64,000 nt of DNA, from assembly GCA_024685975.1 (NCBI GenBank), contig JAIBDZ010000001.1:62001-126000 (forward strand). The letters run 5' to 3'. The translations under genes were made by a program, and so were the position numbers. Below, piece after piece: positions 32,533 through 41,372 of the stretch. Source of the DNA: Piscirickettsiaceae bacterium (GTDB lineage: Bacteria > Pseudomonadota > Gammaproteobacteria > Nitrosococcales > Methylophagaceae). The notes under the pieces were generated by a model. It was given only the letters and a program-made list of their open reading frames with translations, ran no database searches and had not been told where the DNA came from. Positions within the stretch are counted from its first letter, which is position 1, and every line of letters begins with the position of its first letter.

Positions 32533-33708
32533 GTGTCACAATTACCTTGGTCTACAACGCTAGCGGAAGCGCTGGCAGAAAAGCGTGCCTCGGGGCGTTA
32601 TCGTCAAACTAGAACGCGAGCGGGTGAGCAAGGCGTTAATATTGTGCTGGATGGCAAACGGTTGCTGTCATTTTGTAGCAATGACTACCTCGGTTTAGCA
32701 GCTCATCCTGAGATTAAGCGCGCTTTTACGGATGCCGTTGATAGCAATGGCGTGGGTGCTGGCGCGGCGCATTTATTAGCAGGTCATAGCAAGTTACATG
32801 ATGAGCTGGCAGAGGCTTTAGTTGATTTCACCGGTCAACAGCGGGTCATGTTATTTTCTTCTGGTTATCAAGCTAATTTAGGCGTGATCGATGGATTGAT
32901 GACACGTGATGATGTCGTGATTCAAGATAAGTTAAACCATGCTTCCTTATTAGATGGCAGTCGTTTATCGGATGCCAAAATGTACCGTTATCAACATGCA
33001 GATATGTCGGCGTTACAACGCCGTTTAGCAGGATTGCCTGACTCTGGAAATCGATTGATTGTCACGGATGGCGTATTCAGTATGGATGGCGATATTGCGC
33101 CTTTGGCTGACATCATGGCGCTATCTGTAGTGTATCAAAGCGCGGTGATGGTGGATGATGCACATGGTTTTGGCGTATTAGGGAAAACAGGACGCGGCAC
33201 CGTTGAGCACTTAGGGTTACAGCAGTTGCCTATTGAAGTCGGGACTTTTGGTAAGGCTTTTGGCGCAGCTGGTGCTTTTGTTGCTGCTGATGAAGATGTC
33301 ATCGAAACATTAATTCAACAATCACGACCGTTTGTGTATACGACGGCGCAACCTGCGGCATTAGCTGCTGCTACGTTAGCGAGCTTAAAATTAATCCAAA
33401 AAGAAAGTTGGCGTCGAGAGCAATTACAAGCATTGATTGCCCAGTTTAGAACAGGGGCAGCAGCGTTAGGGTTAACCGTTATGCCATCTGAAACCGCCAT
33501 TCAGCCTATTTTGTTAGGTAGTGTCACTCGTGTTATGCAATATCATCAGGCATTAGAAGAGCAGGGTGTTTTAGTGGGCGCAATACGGCCACCGACAGTA
33601 CCAGAAGGTGCTGGACGGCTAAGGGTGACTTTATCCGCTTCTCATACGGAACAACACGTTCAACAATTATTAACGGCCTTAGAGAAAGTCATATGCACAT
33701 TACCGTAA
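32533..33708 (+). CDS. bioF: 8-amino-7-oxononanoate synthase (GTG start)
   Basis: 'SFCSNDYLGLAAHPEI', 'VDDAHGFGVLGKTGRGTVEH', 'GTFGKAFGAAGAF'. Confidence 0.97.
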   Translation: MSQLPWSTTLAEALAEKRASGRYRQTRTRAGEQGVNIVLDGKRLLSFCSNDYLGLAAHPEIKRAFTDAVDSNGVGAGAAHLLAGHSKLHDELAEALVDFTGQQRVMLFSSGYQANLGVIDGLMTRDDVVIQDKLNHASLLDGSRLSDAKMYRYQHADMSALQRRLAGLPDSGNRLIVTDGVFSMDGDIAPLADIMALSVVYQSAVMVDDAHGFGVLGKTGRGTVEHLGLQQLPIEVGTFGKAFGAAGAFVAADEDVIETLIQQSRPFVYTTAQPAALAAATLASLKLIQKESWRREQLQALIAQFRTGAAALGLTVMPSETAIQPILLGSVTRVMQYHQALEEQGVLVGAIRPPTVPEGAGRLRVTLSASHTEQHVQQLLTALEKVICTLP

Positions 33709-34463
33709 TAGGTCAAGGGCCGGACCTTGTGATGATCCATGGCTGGAGTATGCATAGTGGTGTTTGGCATACGTTTGCTGATGAGTTAAGCCAGTATTTT
33801 ACTTTGCACTTAGTTGATTTACCGGGACATGGGAAAAGTGACTGGCAGAGTGGTGGTTTTGATGTTGAGACGATGGTTTCTACGTTAAAAGAGACATTGC
33901 CCAAACAGGCGACGGTATTAGGGTGGTCATTAGGTGGGCTTATTGCTTTAGCCTATGCACAACAATACCCAGACCGGGTGAAACAACTATGTTTAATGGC
34001 GGCAAGCCCTTGTTTTGTTGAGCGTGAGTCTTGGTCGTGTGCGATGGCAAAAGACGTGTTTATGAATTTTGCCGAACAACTAGACGTTGATCATGCTGCA
34101 ACAGTTCAACAATTTCTCTTGTTGCAAGCACGAGGCTCAGCACATAGTCGTCAAACTATACGATCTTTAGCGGCCAAAATGAATGAAGTAGGGTTGGCAA
34201 AGGCTGAGGCGTTACGAGCGGGGTTAGCGTTATTGATATCTCTAGATTTACGAGAATTATTGGCCAATATAACGTGTCCAACAATGATGATATTAGGTGA
34301 AAGAGATACGCTTATTCCAGCATCAATGGCTGAACAAGCCACTTTGTTAAACGATGCTTTGGAGTCGCATATCATTATGGGAGCAGGTCATGCACCTTTT
34401 ATCTCGCATGAAAATGAATGTCGTGAGTTAGTTTTATCATTGGTGGGGTTTAATAATGAGTGA
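33693..34463 (+). CDS. bioH: Pimeloyl-ACP methyl ester carboxylesterase
   Basis: alpha/beta-hydrolase 'MIHGWSMHSGVWHTF', 'VLGWSLGGLIALAYA', 'GAGHAPFISH' between bioF and bioC. Confidence 0.93.
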   Translation: MHITVIGQGPDLVMIHGWSMHSGVWHTFADELSQYFTLHLVDLPGHGKSDWQSGGFDVETMVSTLKETLPKQATVLGWSLGGLIALAYAQQYPDRVKQLCLMAASPCFVERESWSCAMAKDVFMNFAEQLDVDHAATVQQFLLLQARGSAHSRQTIRSLAAKMNEVGLAKAEALRAGLALLISLDLRELLANITCPTMMILGERDTLIPASMAEQATLLNDALESHIIMGAGHAPFISHENECRELVLSLVGFNNE

Positions 34464-35358
34464 AGCGTTTAAACCTAATAAATCATTAGTGGCTAAAACT
34501 TTTGGACGTGCGGCAGTGCATTATGATGATGTGGCAGTATTGCAGGCCCAAACAGGGGATGAGTTACTCGATAGGTTGTCGTTAGTGACATTGGAGCCTA
34601 CGACTATTTTGGATTTAGGCACGGGGACTGGACGTAATGTGTCTGCTTTGAGCGCACGTTATCCCCATGCTAGTTTATATGCTTTAGATATTGCGCCTAA
34701 TATGTTGCATCAAGCGAAACAATCATATCGTGCTACGTTAGGTTTGAAGCGCTGGTTACCTAAACAAAAGCAGCCGAGTTTTATTGCTGGCGATGCAGAG
34801 CAATTACCGTTAGCTGATAATAGTGTTGATTTGGTTTTTGCTAATTTATCATTGCAATGGTGTGATTTGAAGCAGAGTTTTGCTGAAATAGCCCGGGTAT
34901 TACGACCTGATGGTTTATTAATGTTTACAACGTTAGGCCCTGATACGTTATATGAGTTACGTGAAGCTTGGGCAACTGTGGATGATTACCCTCATGTCAA
35001 TGTGTTTTATGACATGCATGACATTGCGGAAGCCATGATGCAGGCAAAATTAGCAGAACCGGTATTGGATATGGATAAATATGTCCTGACGTATTCAAAT
35101 ACGATGGCGTTGATGAAAGATCTCAAAGTGTTAGGCGCGAGCAATGTCGCACATGGGCGTCGTCGCGGTTTAACTACTCGGTCGGCATTGCATAAAGTTG
35201 CGGCACACTATGAGCAGTTTCGGACGGAAAATGTCTTACCAGCGAGCTATGAGGTGATTTTTGGGCATGCATGGGCAGGACAACCGGCAAAACAAGTGCA
35301 GCGAGATGATGGCAGTATTGCGGTGTCTTTAGATCAGATTTCAGGTTTATCTAAATGA
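34456..35358 (+). CDS. bioC: Malonyl-ACP O-methyltransferase
   Basis: SAM motif 'ILDLGTGTGRNVSAL', 'SVDLVFANLSLQWC', 'MFTTLGPDTLYELREAW'. Confidence 0.95.
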   Translation: MSEAFKPNKSLVAKTFGRAAVHYDDVAVLQAQTGDELLDRLSLVTLEPTTILDLGTGTGRNVSALSARYPHASLYALDIAPNMLHQAKQSYRATLGLKRWLPKQKQPSFIAGDAEQLPLADNSVDLVFANLSLQWCDLKQSFAEIARVLRPDGLLMFTTLGPDTLYELREAWATVDDYPHVNVFYDMHDIAEAMMQAKLAEPVLDMDKYVLTYSNTMALMKDLKVLGASNVAHGRRRGLTTRSALHKVAAHYEQFRTENVLPASYEVIFGHAWAGQPAKQVQRDDGSIAVSLDQISGLSK

Positions 35359-36011
35359 CACGTCTCTTTGTGACAGGCACTGACACTGATGTAGGTAAAA
35401 CGGTTATCAGTGCAGCATTAATCAATTTGTTACGACAGAAAAGTCAACAAGTTGTGGGTATGAAACCCGTCGCTAGCGGTTGTATCTTAACGCCAGAAGG
35501 CTTACGCAATGACGATGCATTAACATTGATAGCTCAAAGCAATGTCACGGCTCCGTATGATTGGGTGAACCCCTATGCTTTTGAGCCTGCCATTGCCCCG
35601 CATATAGCGGCTAAACAAGTGAATATGACGATTAACCTTGATGTTATTCATGAGTCATTTATCCAACTGGATAGCTTGTCAGACAATATTATTGTTGAGG
35701 GTGCGGGTGGGTGGTTTGTGCCCTTAAATGAGCAGGATACCGTGGCTGATTTAGCAATACAGTTAAGATTGCCGGTGATATTAGTGGTTGGTGTCCGTTT
35801 AGGCTGTATTAATCATGCCTTATTATCTGTTGATGCCATTGCTCGAAGTGGATTGCCTTTGGCAGGGTGGGTTGCCAATCAAGTGGCAGCCTGTACAGAA
35901 GCCGAAGCCATTATTGAGTCTTTGAAGACGCGTATCGCAGCACCCTGCCTTGGCGTTATACCAACATTAGATGAGACCAAACACGTACCGTCGTTAAGGT
36001 TACCTATTTAA
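35355..36011 (+). CDS. bioD: Dethiobiotin synthase
   Basis: 'LFVTGTDTDVGKTVISAALI', 'VGMKPVASGC', 'VEGAGGWFVPL'. Confidence 0.96.
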   Translation: MTRLFVTGTDTDVGKTVISAALINLLRQKSQQVVGMKPVASGCILTPEGLRNDDALTLIAQSNVTAPYDWVNPYAFEPAIAPHIAAKQVNMTINLDVIHESFIQLDSLSDNIIVEGAGGWFVPLNEQDTVADLAIQLRLPVILVVGVRLGCINHALLSVDAIARSGLPLAGWVANQVAACTEAEAIIESLKTRIAAPCLGVIPTLDETKHVPSLRLPI

Positions 36012-36655
36012 GCGTTAGGAAATAAATACACTGCGTCGTTTTCCTGCCAGGTTGGCCTTTTAACCATGATTTGCTGAAATAAAGTGGAATTGAGAAACTG
36101 GGTTAACCAAGCTCGGATAGATGGGTAAGGGGCTTGCTCGAACCAAGCTTTGTCGACGGAAGCAAATTGGCGAATGAATGGCAAGATCGCAATATCAACC
36201 GAAGAGAGCCTATTCCCTAATAAGTACGGTTGCTGTTGTAAAATGTGTTCTAGTTCAAGCAGTGTTTTTTCACCTTGTTCTCGATAATCACGTTCACTTT
36301 GTTCTGGATAGCGGTCCGCATATTTATAGCGATCTAAATAATACTTAAAGTCACCATCATTACGGTCAATCAGACGTTTAGCTGCTGCCTGTTGTTCTTG
36401 TAGGGGTAACCAATGCTGAGGATCAGATTGAGAGAGTGCCCAAGACATAATGTCGAGGCTTTCATCGATAATGTCATGATTAGGCGTGATGAGTACAGGC
36501 ACAGTGCCTTTAGGTGAGGCGGTGAGCAAGGCTGCGGGTTTGTCTTTTAAGGCAACTTCACGCAAATCGACTTGAAGTCCACTAATGGCAATCGCACTTC
36601 TTGCGCGCATCGCATAAGGACAGCGTCTAAAACTGTATAAAATAGGGTAAGTCAT
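36008..36655 (-). CDS. Glutathione S-transferase-like protein
   Basis: N-terminal thioredoxin-fold 'PILYSFRRCPYAMRARSAI', 'GTVPVLI', 'IDESLDIMSWAL'; C-terminal helical region. Confidence 0.88.
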   Translation of the reverse strand: MTYPILYSFRRCPYAMRARSAIAISGLQVDLREVALKDKPAALLTASPKGTVPVLITPNHDIIDESLDIMSWALSQSDPQHWLPLQEQQAAAKRLIDRNDGDFKYYLDRYKYADRYPEQSERDYREQGEKTLLELEHILQQQPYLLGNRLSSVDIAILPFIRQFASVDKAWFEQAPYPSIRAWLTQFLNSTLFQQIMVKRPTWQENDAVYLFPNA

Positions 36656-36663
36656 AACAAAAT

Positions 36664-37269
36664 TTAATTAAGGTGACTGTTATTGGCTCTTAATTGTTCG
36701 GCTTGGCGTAATAGAATATGTTTGATGAGAATATCTCGATCTTGTTCGTTCATATGTGTAAAGGCGAGGCGAAGATAAAAAGGAGAATTAGGTTCTGTTG
36801 CGTCATTTTCATGGCAAGAAATGACTTTGGCAATGGCTTGAATCACCATACCCGACGAGGGTAGTGATACTTGTAACTTGATTGACGTTCGTGCCGCGAG
36901 TTGTTGTTCAGTGAGTAGAGCTAAACCACCACCGCTTAAATTGACATCAAGCTCGATATTCTCACTGATATCATAATCTTGTCGGTATACGACTTGGCTG
37001 AGAATATTGATTTTATCATTCAAAATACGCAAAGCGCGCGCGATATCACGATCATGGTGATTAATTTGATCGGTAATATGCGTAAATGCCGCTTGTAATA
37101 CACGCAATTGCGTTTTTTCTTCATTATGTGGCCCTAGGCCATCATTAACAAGCTGTTGGCCTAGGCTTTCTGCCGTCGCTTCATCGATAACTTGGTATTG
37201 AATTGACAGCGTGTCATTGATTCTAAAATGTTGTCTACGTTCCGTATGCTGATCGTGTACTTCGGCCAT
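36664..37269 (-). CDS. PilZ domain protein
   Basis: 'ERRQHFRINDTLSIQYQVID' and 'DVNLSGGGLALLTEQQL', matching PilZ RxxxR and [D/N]xSxxG motifs. Confidence 0.8.
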   Translation of the reverse strand: MAEVHDQHTERRQHFRINDTLSIQYQVIDEATAESLGQQLVNDGLGPHNEEKTQLRVLQAAFTHITDQINHHDRDIARALRILNDKINILSQVVYRQDYDISENIELDVNLSGGGLALLTEQQLAARTSIKLQVSLPSSGMVIQAIAKVISCHENDATEPNSPFYLRLAFTHMNEQDRDILIKHILLRQAEQLRANNSHLN

Positions 37270-37339
37270 GTATTATCTCCTGAACATTGCCTATATCATA
37301 ACGCCAAAGTCAGGAGTATTGCACTACTGCATCTTGTTT

Positions 37340-38752
37340 TTAAAGTGTATCTGAGGCGTAATCAGCGAGTCTTGACCGCTCTCCTCGTAGTAAGGTGATA
37401 TGTCCACTATGTGGCCAATTTTTAAACCGATCGACGACGTAGGTTAAGCCAGAGGTGGTTTCACTTAAATAAGGCGTGTCAATTTGAGCAATATTACCTA
37501 AGCAAATGATTTTGGTGCCAGGCCCTGCTCGTGTGATGAGGGTTTTCATTTGTTTAGAGGTTAAGTTTTGTGCTTCATCGATAATGATAAAGCGGTTTAA
37601 AAAAGTACGGCCTCGCATGAAATTTAAAGAACGAATCTTGATCCAGCGATGCAATAAATCTTGAGTTGCTTGGCGGCCCCAATCTCCCTCATCTGTTTGG
37701 TTAAGCACTTCTAAATTATCCATTAATGCGCCCATCCAAGGCGTCATTTTTTCCTCTTCAGTGCCAGGTAAAAAGCCAATATCTTCCCCCACTGGTACGG
37801 TAACGCGGGTCATAATAATCTCAGAATATTGCTTCATTTCAATGGTTTGGGTGAGCGCAGCCGCTAAGGTGAGTAAAGTTTTCCCCGTACCGGCTTGACC
37901 GAGCAAGGTCACGAAATCAATATTAGGATCCATTAATAGGTTAAGTGCAAAATTTTGTTCTCGGTTTCTGGCATTGATTCCCCAAATGGCATGACTTTCT
38001 TTGCTGTAATCGTTCAGAATTTCAATATCAGCAGTGGCCTCATTAGGGTTTCTGACAATGGCTTCTATACTGTTGTCATCACCAGGGGAATAAATTAATT
38101 GATTGGGGTACCAATTTTTGACGATGTCGCCAGTAACTTCATAGAATGTTTTCCCTTCACTGCTCCATGATTCTAAGTGTTTGAGGCTTTCCCAAAAATC
38201 AGTGGGTAATTCGCTAGAGCCTAGATAAAGTAAGTCAACATCATCTAAGACTTTATCGTTGTAATAATCTTCCGCATGAATGCCTAAAATAGAAGCTTTG
38301 ATGCGTAAATTAATGTCTTTTGATACTAAGGTGACGGTAATGTCTTTTAAGGTTTGCTGTAGCCCATTGGCGACCGCAAGAATGGCATTGTCGGCTTCAT
38401 ATCCTGGCAGTTCTTTGGGTAAATTATGTTCAATTTCAGTTGTTTGAAAAAAAAGTTTTCCTGTTGCGCGTTGTGAGTCATCTAGGTTTTGGTTACTTGG
38501 CAAAGTGAGCCCTTGAGAAATATCCGTTTGGGCTGGATTTTCTAACATCAATTCATCAAGAAAACGGCTGACTTGGCGTACATTACGTGAGACTTCGGAG
38601 AGGCCTTTTTTGCCATGGTCGAGTTCTTCTAAAACAACCATGGGGAGGAATATATCGTGCTCTTCAAAACGGAATAGGGCAGTGGGGTCGTGCATGAGGA
38701 CATTGGTGTCGAGTACAAATAAGCGTTTACCGGAGATGGTTTTTCTTATCAT
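37340..38752 (-). CDS. phoH: PhoH family protein (PIN + PhoH ATPase)
   Basis: PIN domain 'KRLFVLDTNVLMHDPTALFRFEEHDIFLPMVVLEELD'; 'LLGQAGTGKTLLTLAAAL', 'RGRTFLNRFIIIDEAQNLTSKQMKTLITRAG'. Confidence 0.93.
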   Translation of the reverse strand: MIRKTISGKRLFVLDTNVLMHDPTALFRFEEHDIFLPMVVLEELDHGKKGLSEVSRNVRQVSRFLDELMLENPAQTDISQGLTLPSNQNLDDSQRATGKLFFQTTEIEHNLPKELPGYEADNAILAVANGLQQTLKDITVTLVSKDINLRIKASILGIHAEDYYNDKVLDDVDLLYLGSSELPTDFWESLKHLESWSSEGKTFYEVTGDIVKNWYPNQLIYSPGDDNSIEAIVRNPNEATADIEILNDYSKESHAIWGINARNREQNFALNLLMDPNIDFVTLLGQAGTGKTLLTLAAALTQTIEMKQYSEIIMTRVTVPVGEDIGFLPGTEEEKMTPWMGALMDNLEVLNQTDEGDWGRQATQDLLHRWIKIRSLNFMRGRTFLNRFIIIDEAQNLTSKQMKTLITRAGPGTKIICLGNIAQIDTPYLSETTSGLTYVVDRFKNWPHSGHITLLRGERSRLADYASDTL

Positions 38753-38862
38753 GGCAATCCTAATTCCTATGTTGTTTAAGTCGATTATGGGACAAGTTGG
38801 GATATGTGGGAAGAGAAAATTGCTGATGGCAAGAATGTCATCTAGATGTCAATCTACTCTGC

Positions 38863-38868
38863 TATAAT
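38863..38868 (+). promoter_or_regulatory. Putative -10 (TATAAT) for slyX-tmcA; palindrome TGTCATCTAGATGTCA (38836-38851) over the -35 position
   Basis: TATAAT 250 bp upstream of slyX; 14/16-symmetric palindrome immediately upstream. Confidence 0.4.
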
Positions 38869-39113
38869 GCTAGATTACGTAGACCACGATATTTTTTTTC
38901 TTTAACTAAAGCCTTGTTTAAGCATCATTTTTTTTGGGTTTTGTTAAGCTATTATTTTGATACTGTATTTTCATTGATGTGTGGCATGACGTTCCAGTAA
39001 TAAAAAATGAATTTATGTTGCCTTTGAGGCCGCGGTAAGACAATAAAGTCTCCAAGCGAAATGATGTGGTGTTTAGGCTATTTGCGGATTTCGCGCGGTA
39101 AATGAGGGTTAAA

Positions 39114-39338
39114 ATGAGTATGGATAAACTAGAAAATGCCATGATTGACTTGCAAACGCAGGCGGCTTTTCAAGAAGGTTTATTAGAGCAACTGAACCAA
39201 GTTGTGACCGAGCAACAACAATATATTATGCGTTTAGAGTCGCGTTTGGAGTCACTACAGGTTTTGGTGAAGAGCCTACAAACGACACAGTTATCTCATG
39301 GCGAAAGTGGTCATGAACCGCCACCACCTCATTATTAA
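39114..39338 (+). CDS. slyX: SlyX family protein
   Basis: 'KLENAMIDLQTQAAFQEGLLEQLNQVVTEQQQYIMRLESRLESL...ESGHEPPPPHY'. Confidence 0.9.
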   Translation: MSMDKLENAMIDLQTQAAFQEGLLEQLNQVVTEQQQYIMRLESRLESLQVLVKSLQTTQLSHGESGHEPPPPHY

Positions 39339-39344
39339 ATAGAG

Positions 39345-41372
39345 ATGATGGAACAACGTCGGTGTGTTGTTTTACAAGGTGATGATGTGTGGCAAAAAAG
39401 TATTTGTCCACGTTTATTATCTCGTTTTAATTCTGACAACATCATTGAAATAGCTGGATCTCAAAACGCTGTCTATTCTGATGCATCATTAACCTACTCT
39501 CAGGCTAAAAGCCTTATCGGGCAGGAATATGACGTCGTTATCTTCCACCTTGCAGGGGATGTATCTGCTGATAGCTTAGGTATTGTCGTGGGCACGATTC
39601 GAGCGGGTGGTGTTTTGGTTTTATGCCTGCAGGAGGTTCAAGCTGCAGGACGTTGGCTACAACGTTTTATGACATTAACTCAATCATATGTCTCGAGCGG
39701 GCCAGTATTTTATTGTCTAAACCCCAGCGATCCTATTCCAGCGTTATCACCACCGTCTCATGTTGAGATGACAACGACAGCAGAGCAGTTAGAAGCAATA
39801 AAGGCTGTACAGAAAGTGGTGACGGGTCATCGCCGTAGGCCTTTAGTGATAACCGCCGATAGAGGTCGAGGTAAATCAGCAGCATTAGGCATGGCAGCTG
39901 CGGAATTATTGCGACAAGGTAAGTCCCAGATTATTGTCACGGCGCCAAGTCTGTCGGCGGCAAAAATGGTGTTTGAACATGCCGCTCGTGTTTTGTGTGA
40001 TGCCGAGGTGAGTACCAGCAAAATTGTATATCAAGGTAAAACGATAGTTTTTATGGCCCCTGATGCGTTATTAGCCTCAAATTGTGATGCTGATTTAGTG
40101 ATCGTTGATGAGGCTGCTGCGATCCCCAGTGCGATATTATCAACTTTATTATCTCGATATTCACGTTTGGTATTTGCCAGTACTTTACATGGTTATGAAG
40201 GAACAGGCCGTGGTTTTGCTGTTCGGTTTTATGGTGAGTTAGAGCGACAAACACCAGATTGGCAACATTGTAAATTGACATCACCAATACGTTGGCGACG
40301 CGATGATGTGTTGGAAAAATGGAGTTTTGACGTTTTATTATTAGATGCCGACCCGGTCAATCATGAACAGGTTTTATCGGCTTCTATAACAGATGCTTAT
40401 TGTGAACGACTTTCAGCTGAACAGTTATTAAATGATGAGTCGTTATTGCGTCATGTCTTTGGGTTGATGGTGTTAGCGCACTATCGAACACGCCCATCTG
40501 ATTTACAAATATTACTTGATCAGCCTGGAATGCAAATTGACGTGCTCCGGATTGACGGTATGGTCATTGGTTGTGCATGGTCAGTATCTGAGGGCGAGTT
40601 AGCAGCTGATTTATCACAAGCTGTTTATCGAGGTGAGCGGCGGATTTCAGGACATTTGTTACCACAATCCCTATTGGCTCATACTGGCTTGCCACATGCT
40701 GGACAATATCGCTATCAACGCATTATTCGATTGGCTATTCATCCTTCAATACAACGACAAGGGTTAGGGCTGAGATTAGTCAAAGCTATGCTTGAAAAAT
40801 GGACGGATCGTGATCTGGTCGGGGTGAGTTTTGCTGCGGATTCTGCCATGCTGACTTTTTGGCAACAATGTGGTTTTAAATTAGTTCGTCTTGGCGTTCA
40901 GCGTGATGAAGTCAGTGGGGCTTATGCCGCTATTATGTTACAAGCGCGATCTGATGATGGGGACAATTTGCTGGTACAAGCTTGCACGGCTTTTGGCGAG
41001 CAATGGGATGATCTTGTGGCAATGCAGTTTAAGACATTATCGCCAACACTAGTGACTTCCATCTCGCAGTCTTTAACCCAACAACCGATCAGGATTACCA
41101 AAAGAGAGCGTGGCGATATTACCCGTTTCGCTCAAGCTAAGGCGGGGTATGCTTTTTGCCAAACGTCGATACGTCATTATGTACGACAAGCGGTAAGGCA
41201 GGCGATATGGTTACAGTTAGATGACGCAACGCAGTCTTTGTTAGTTCAGCGTGTTTTACAAGGAAAGACCATCCCTGATGTTGTGGCAACGCTGTCTTTG
41301 ACAGGGAAAGCGCAATTAGATAATCATTTGCGACAGGCTATCGCGCAGTTAATATTGCTCACGTCGGAATAA
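39345..41372 (+). CDS. tmcA: tRNA(Met) cytidine acetyltransferase TmcA
   Basis: Walker A-like 'ADRGRGKSAALGMAA', 'VIVDEAAAIP', GNAT region 'IIRLAIHPSIQRQGLGLRLV'. Confidence 0.95.
   Translation: MMEQRRCVVLQGDDVWQKSICPRLLSRFNSDNIIEIAGSQNAVYSDASLTYSQAKSLIGQEYDVVIFHLAGDVSADSLGIVVGTIRAGGVLVLCLQEVQAAGRWLQRFMTLTQSYVSSGPVFYCLNPSDPIPALSPPSHVEMTTTAEQLEAIKAVQKVVTGHRRRPLVITADRGRGKSAALGMAAAELLRQGKSQIIVTAPSLSAAKMVFEHAARVLCDAEVSTSKIVYQGKTIVFMAPDALLASNCDADLVIVDEAAAIPSAILSTLLSRYSRLVFASTLHGYEGTGRGFAVRFYGELERQTPDWQHCKLTSPIRWRRDDVLEKWSFDVLLLDADPVNHEQVLSASITDAYCERLSAEQLLNDESLLRHVFGLMVLAHYRTRPSDLQILLDQPGMQIDVLRIDGMVIGCAWSVSEGELAADLSQAVYRGERRISGHLLPQSLLAHTGLPHAGQYRYQRIIRLAIHPSIQRQGLGLRLVKAMLEKWTDRDLVGVSFAADSAMLTFWQQCGFKLVRLGVQRDEVSGAYAAIMLQARSDDGDNLLVQACTAFGEQWDDLVAMQFKTLSPTLVTSISQSLTQQPIRITKRERGDITRFAQAKAGYAFCQTSIRHYVRQAVRQAIWLQLDDATQSLLVQRVLQGKTIPDVVATLSLTGKAQLDNHLRQAIAQLILLTSE

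Noticed and set aside
38891-38932. Two T8 tracts upstream of slyX as transcription terminators
   Set aside because: No convincing stem immediately precedes either tract.
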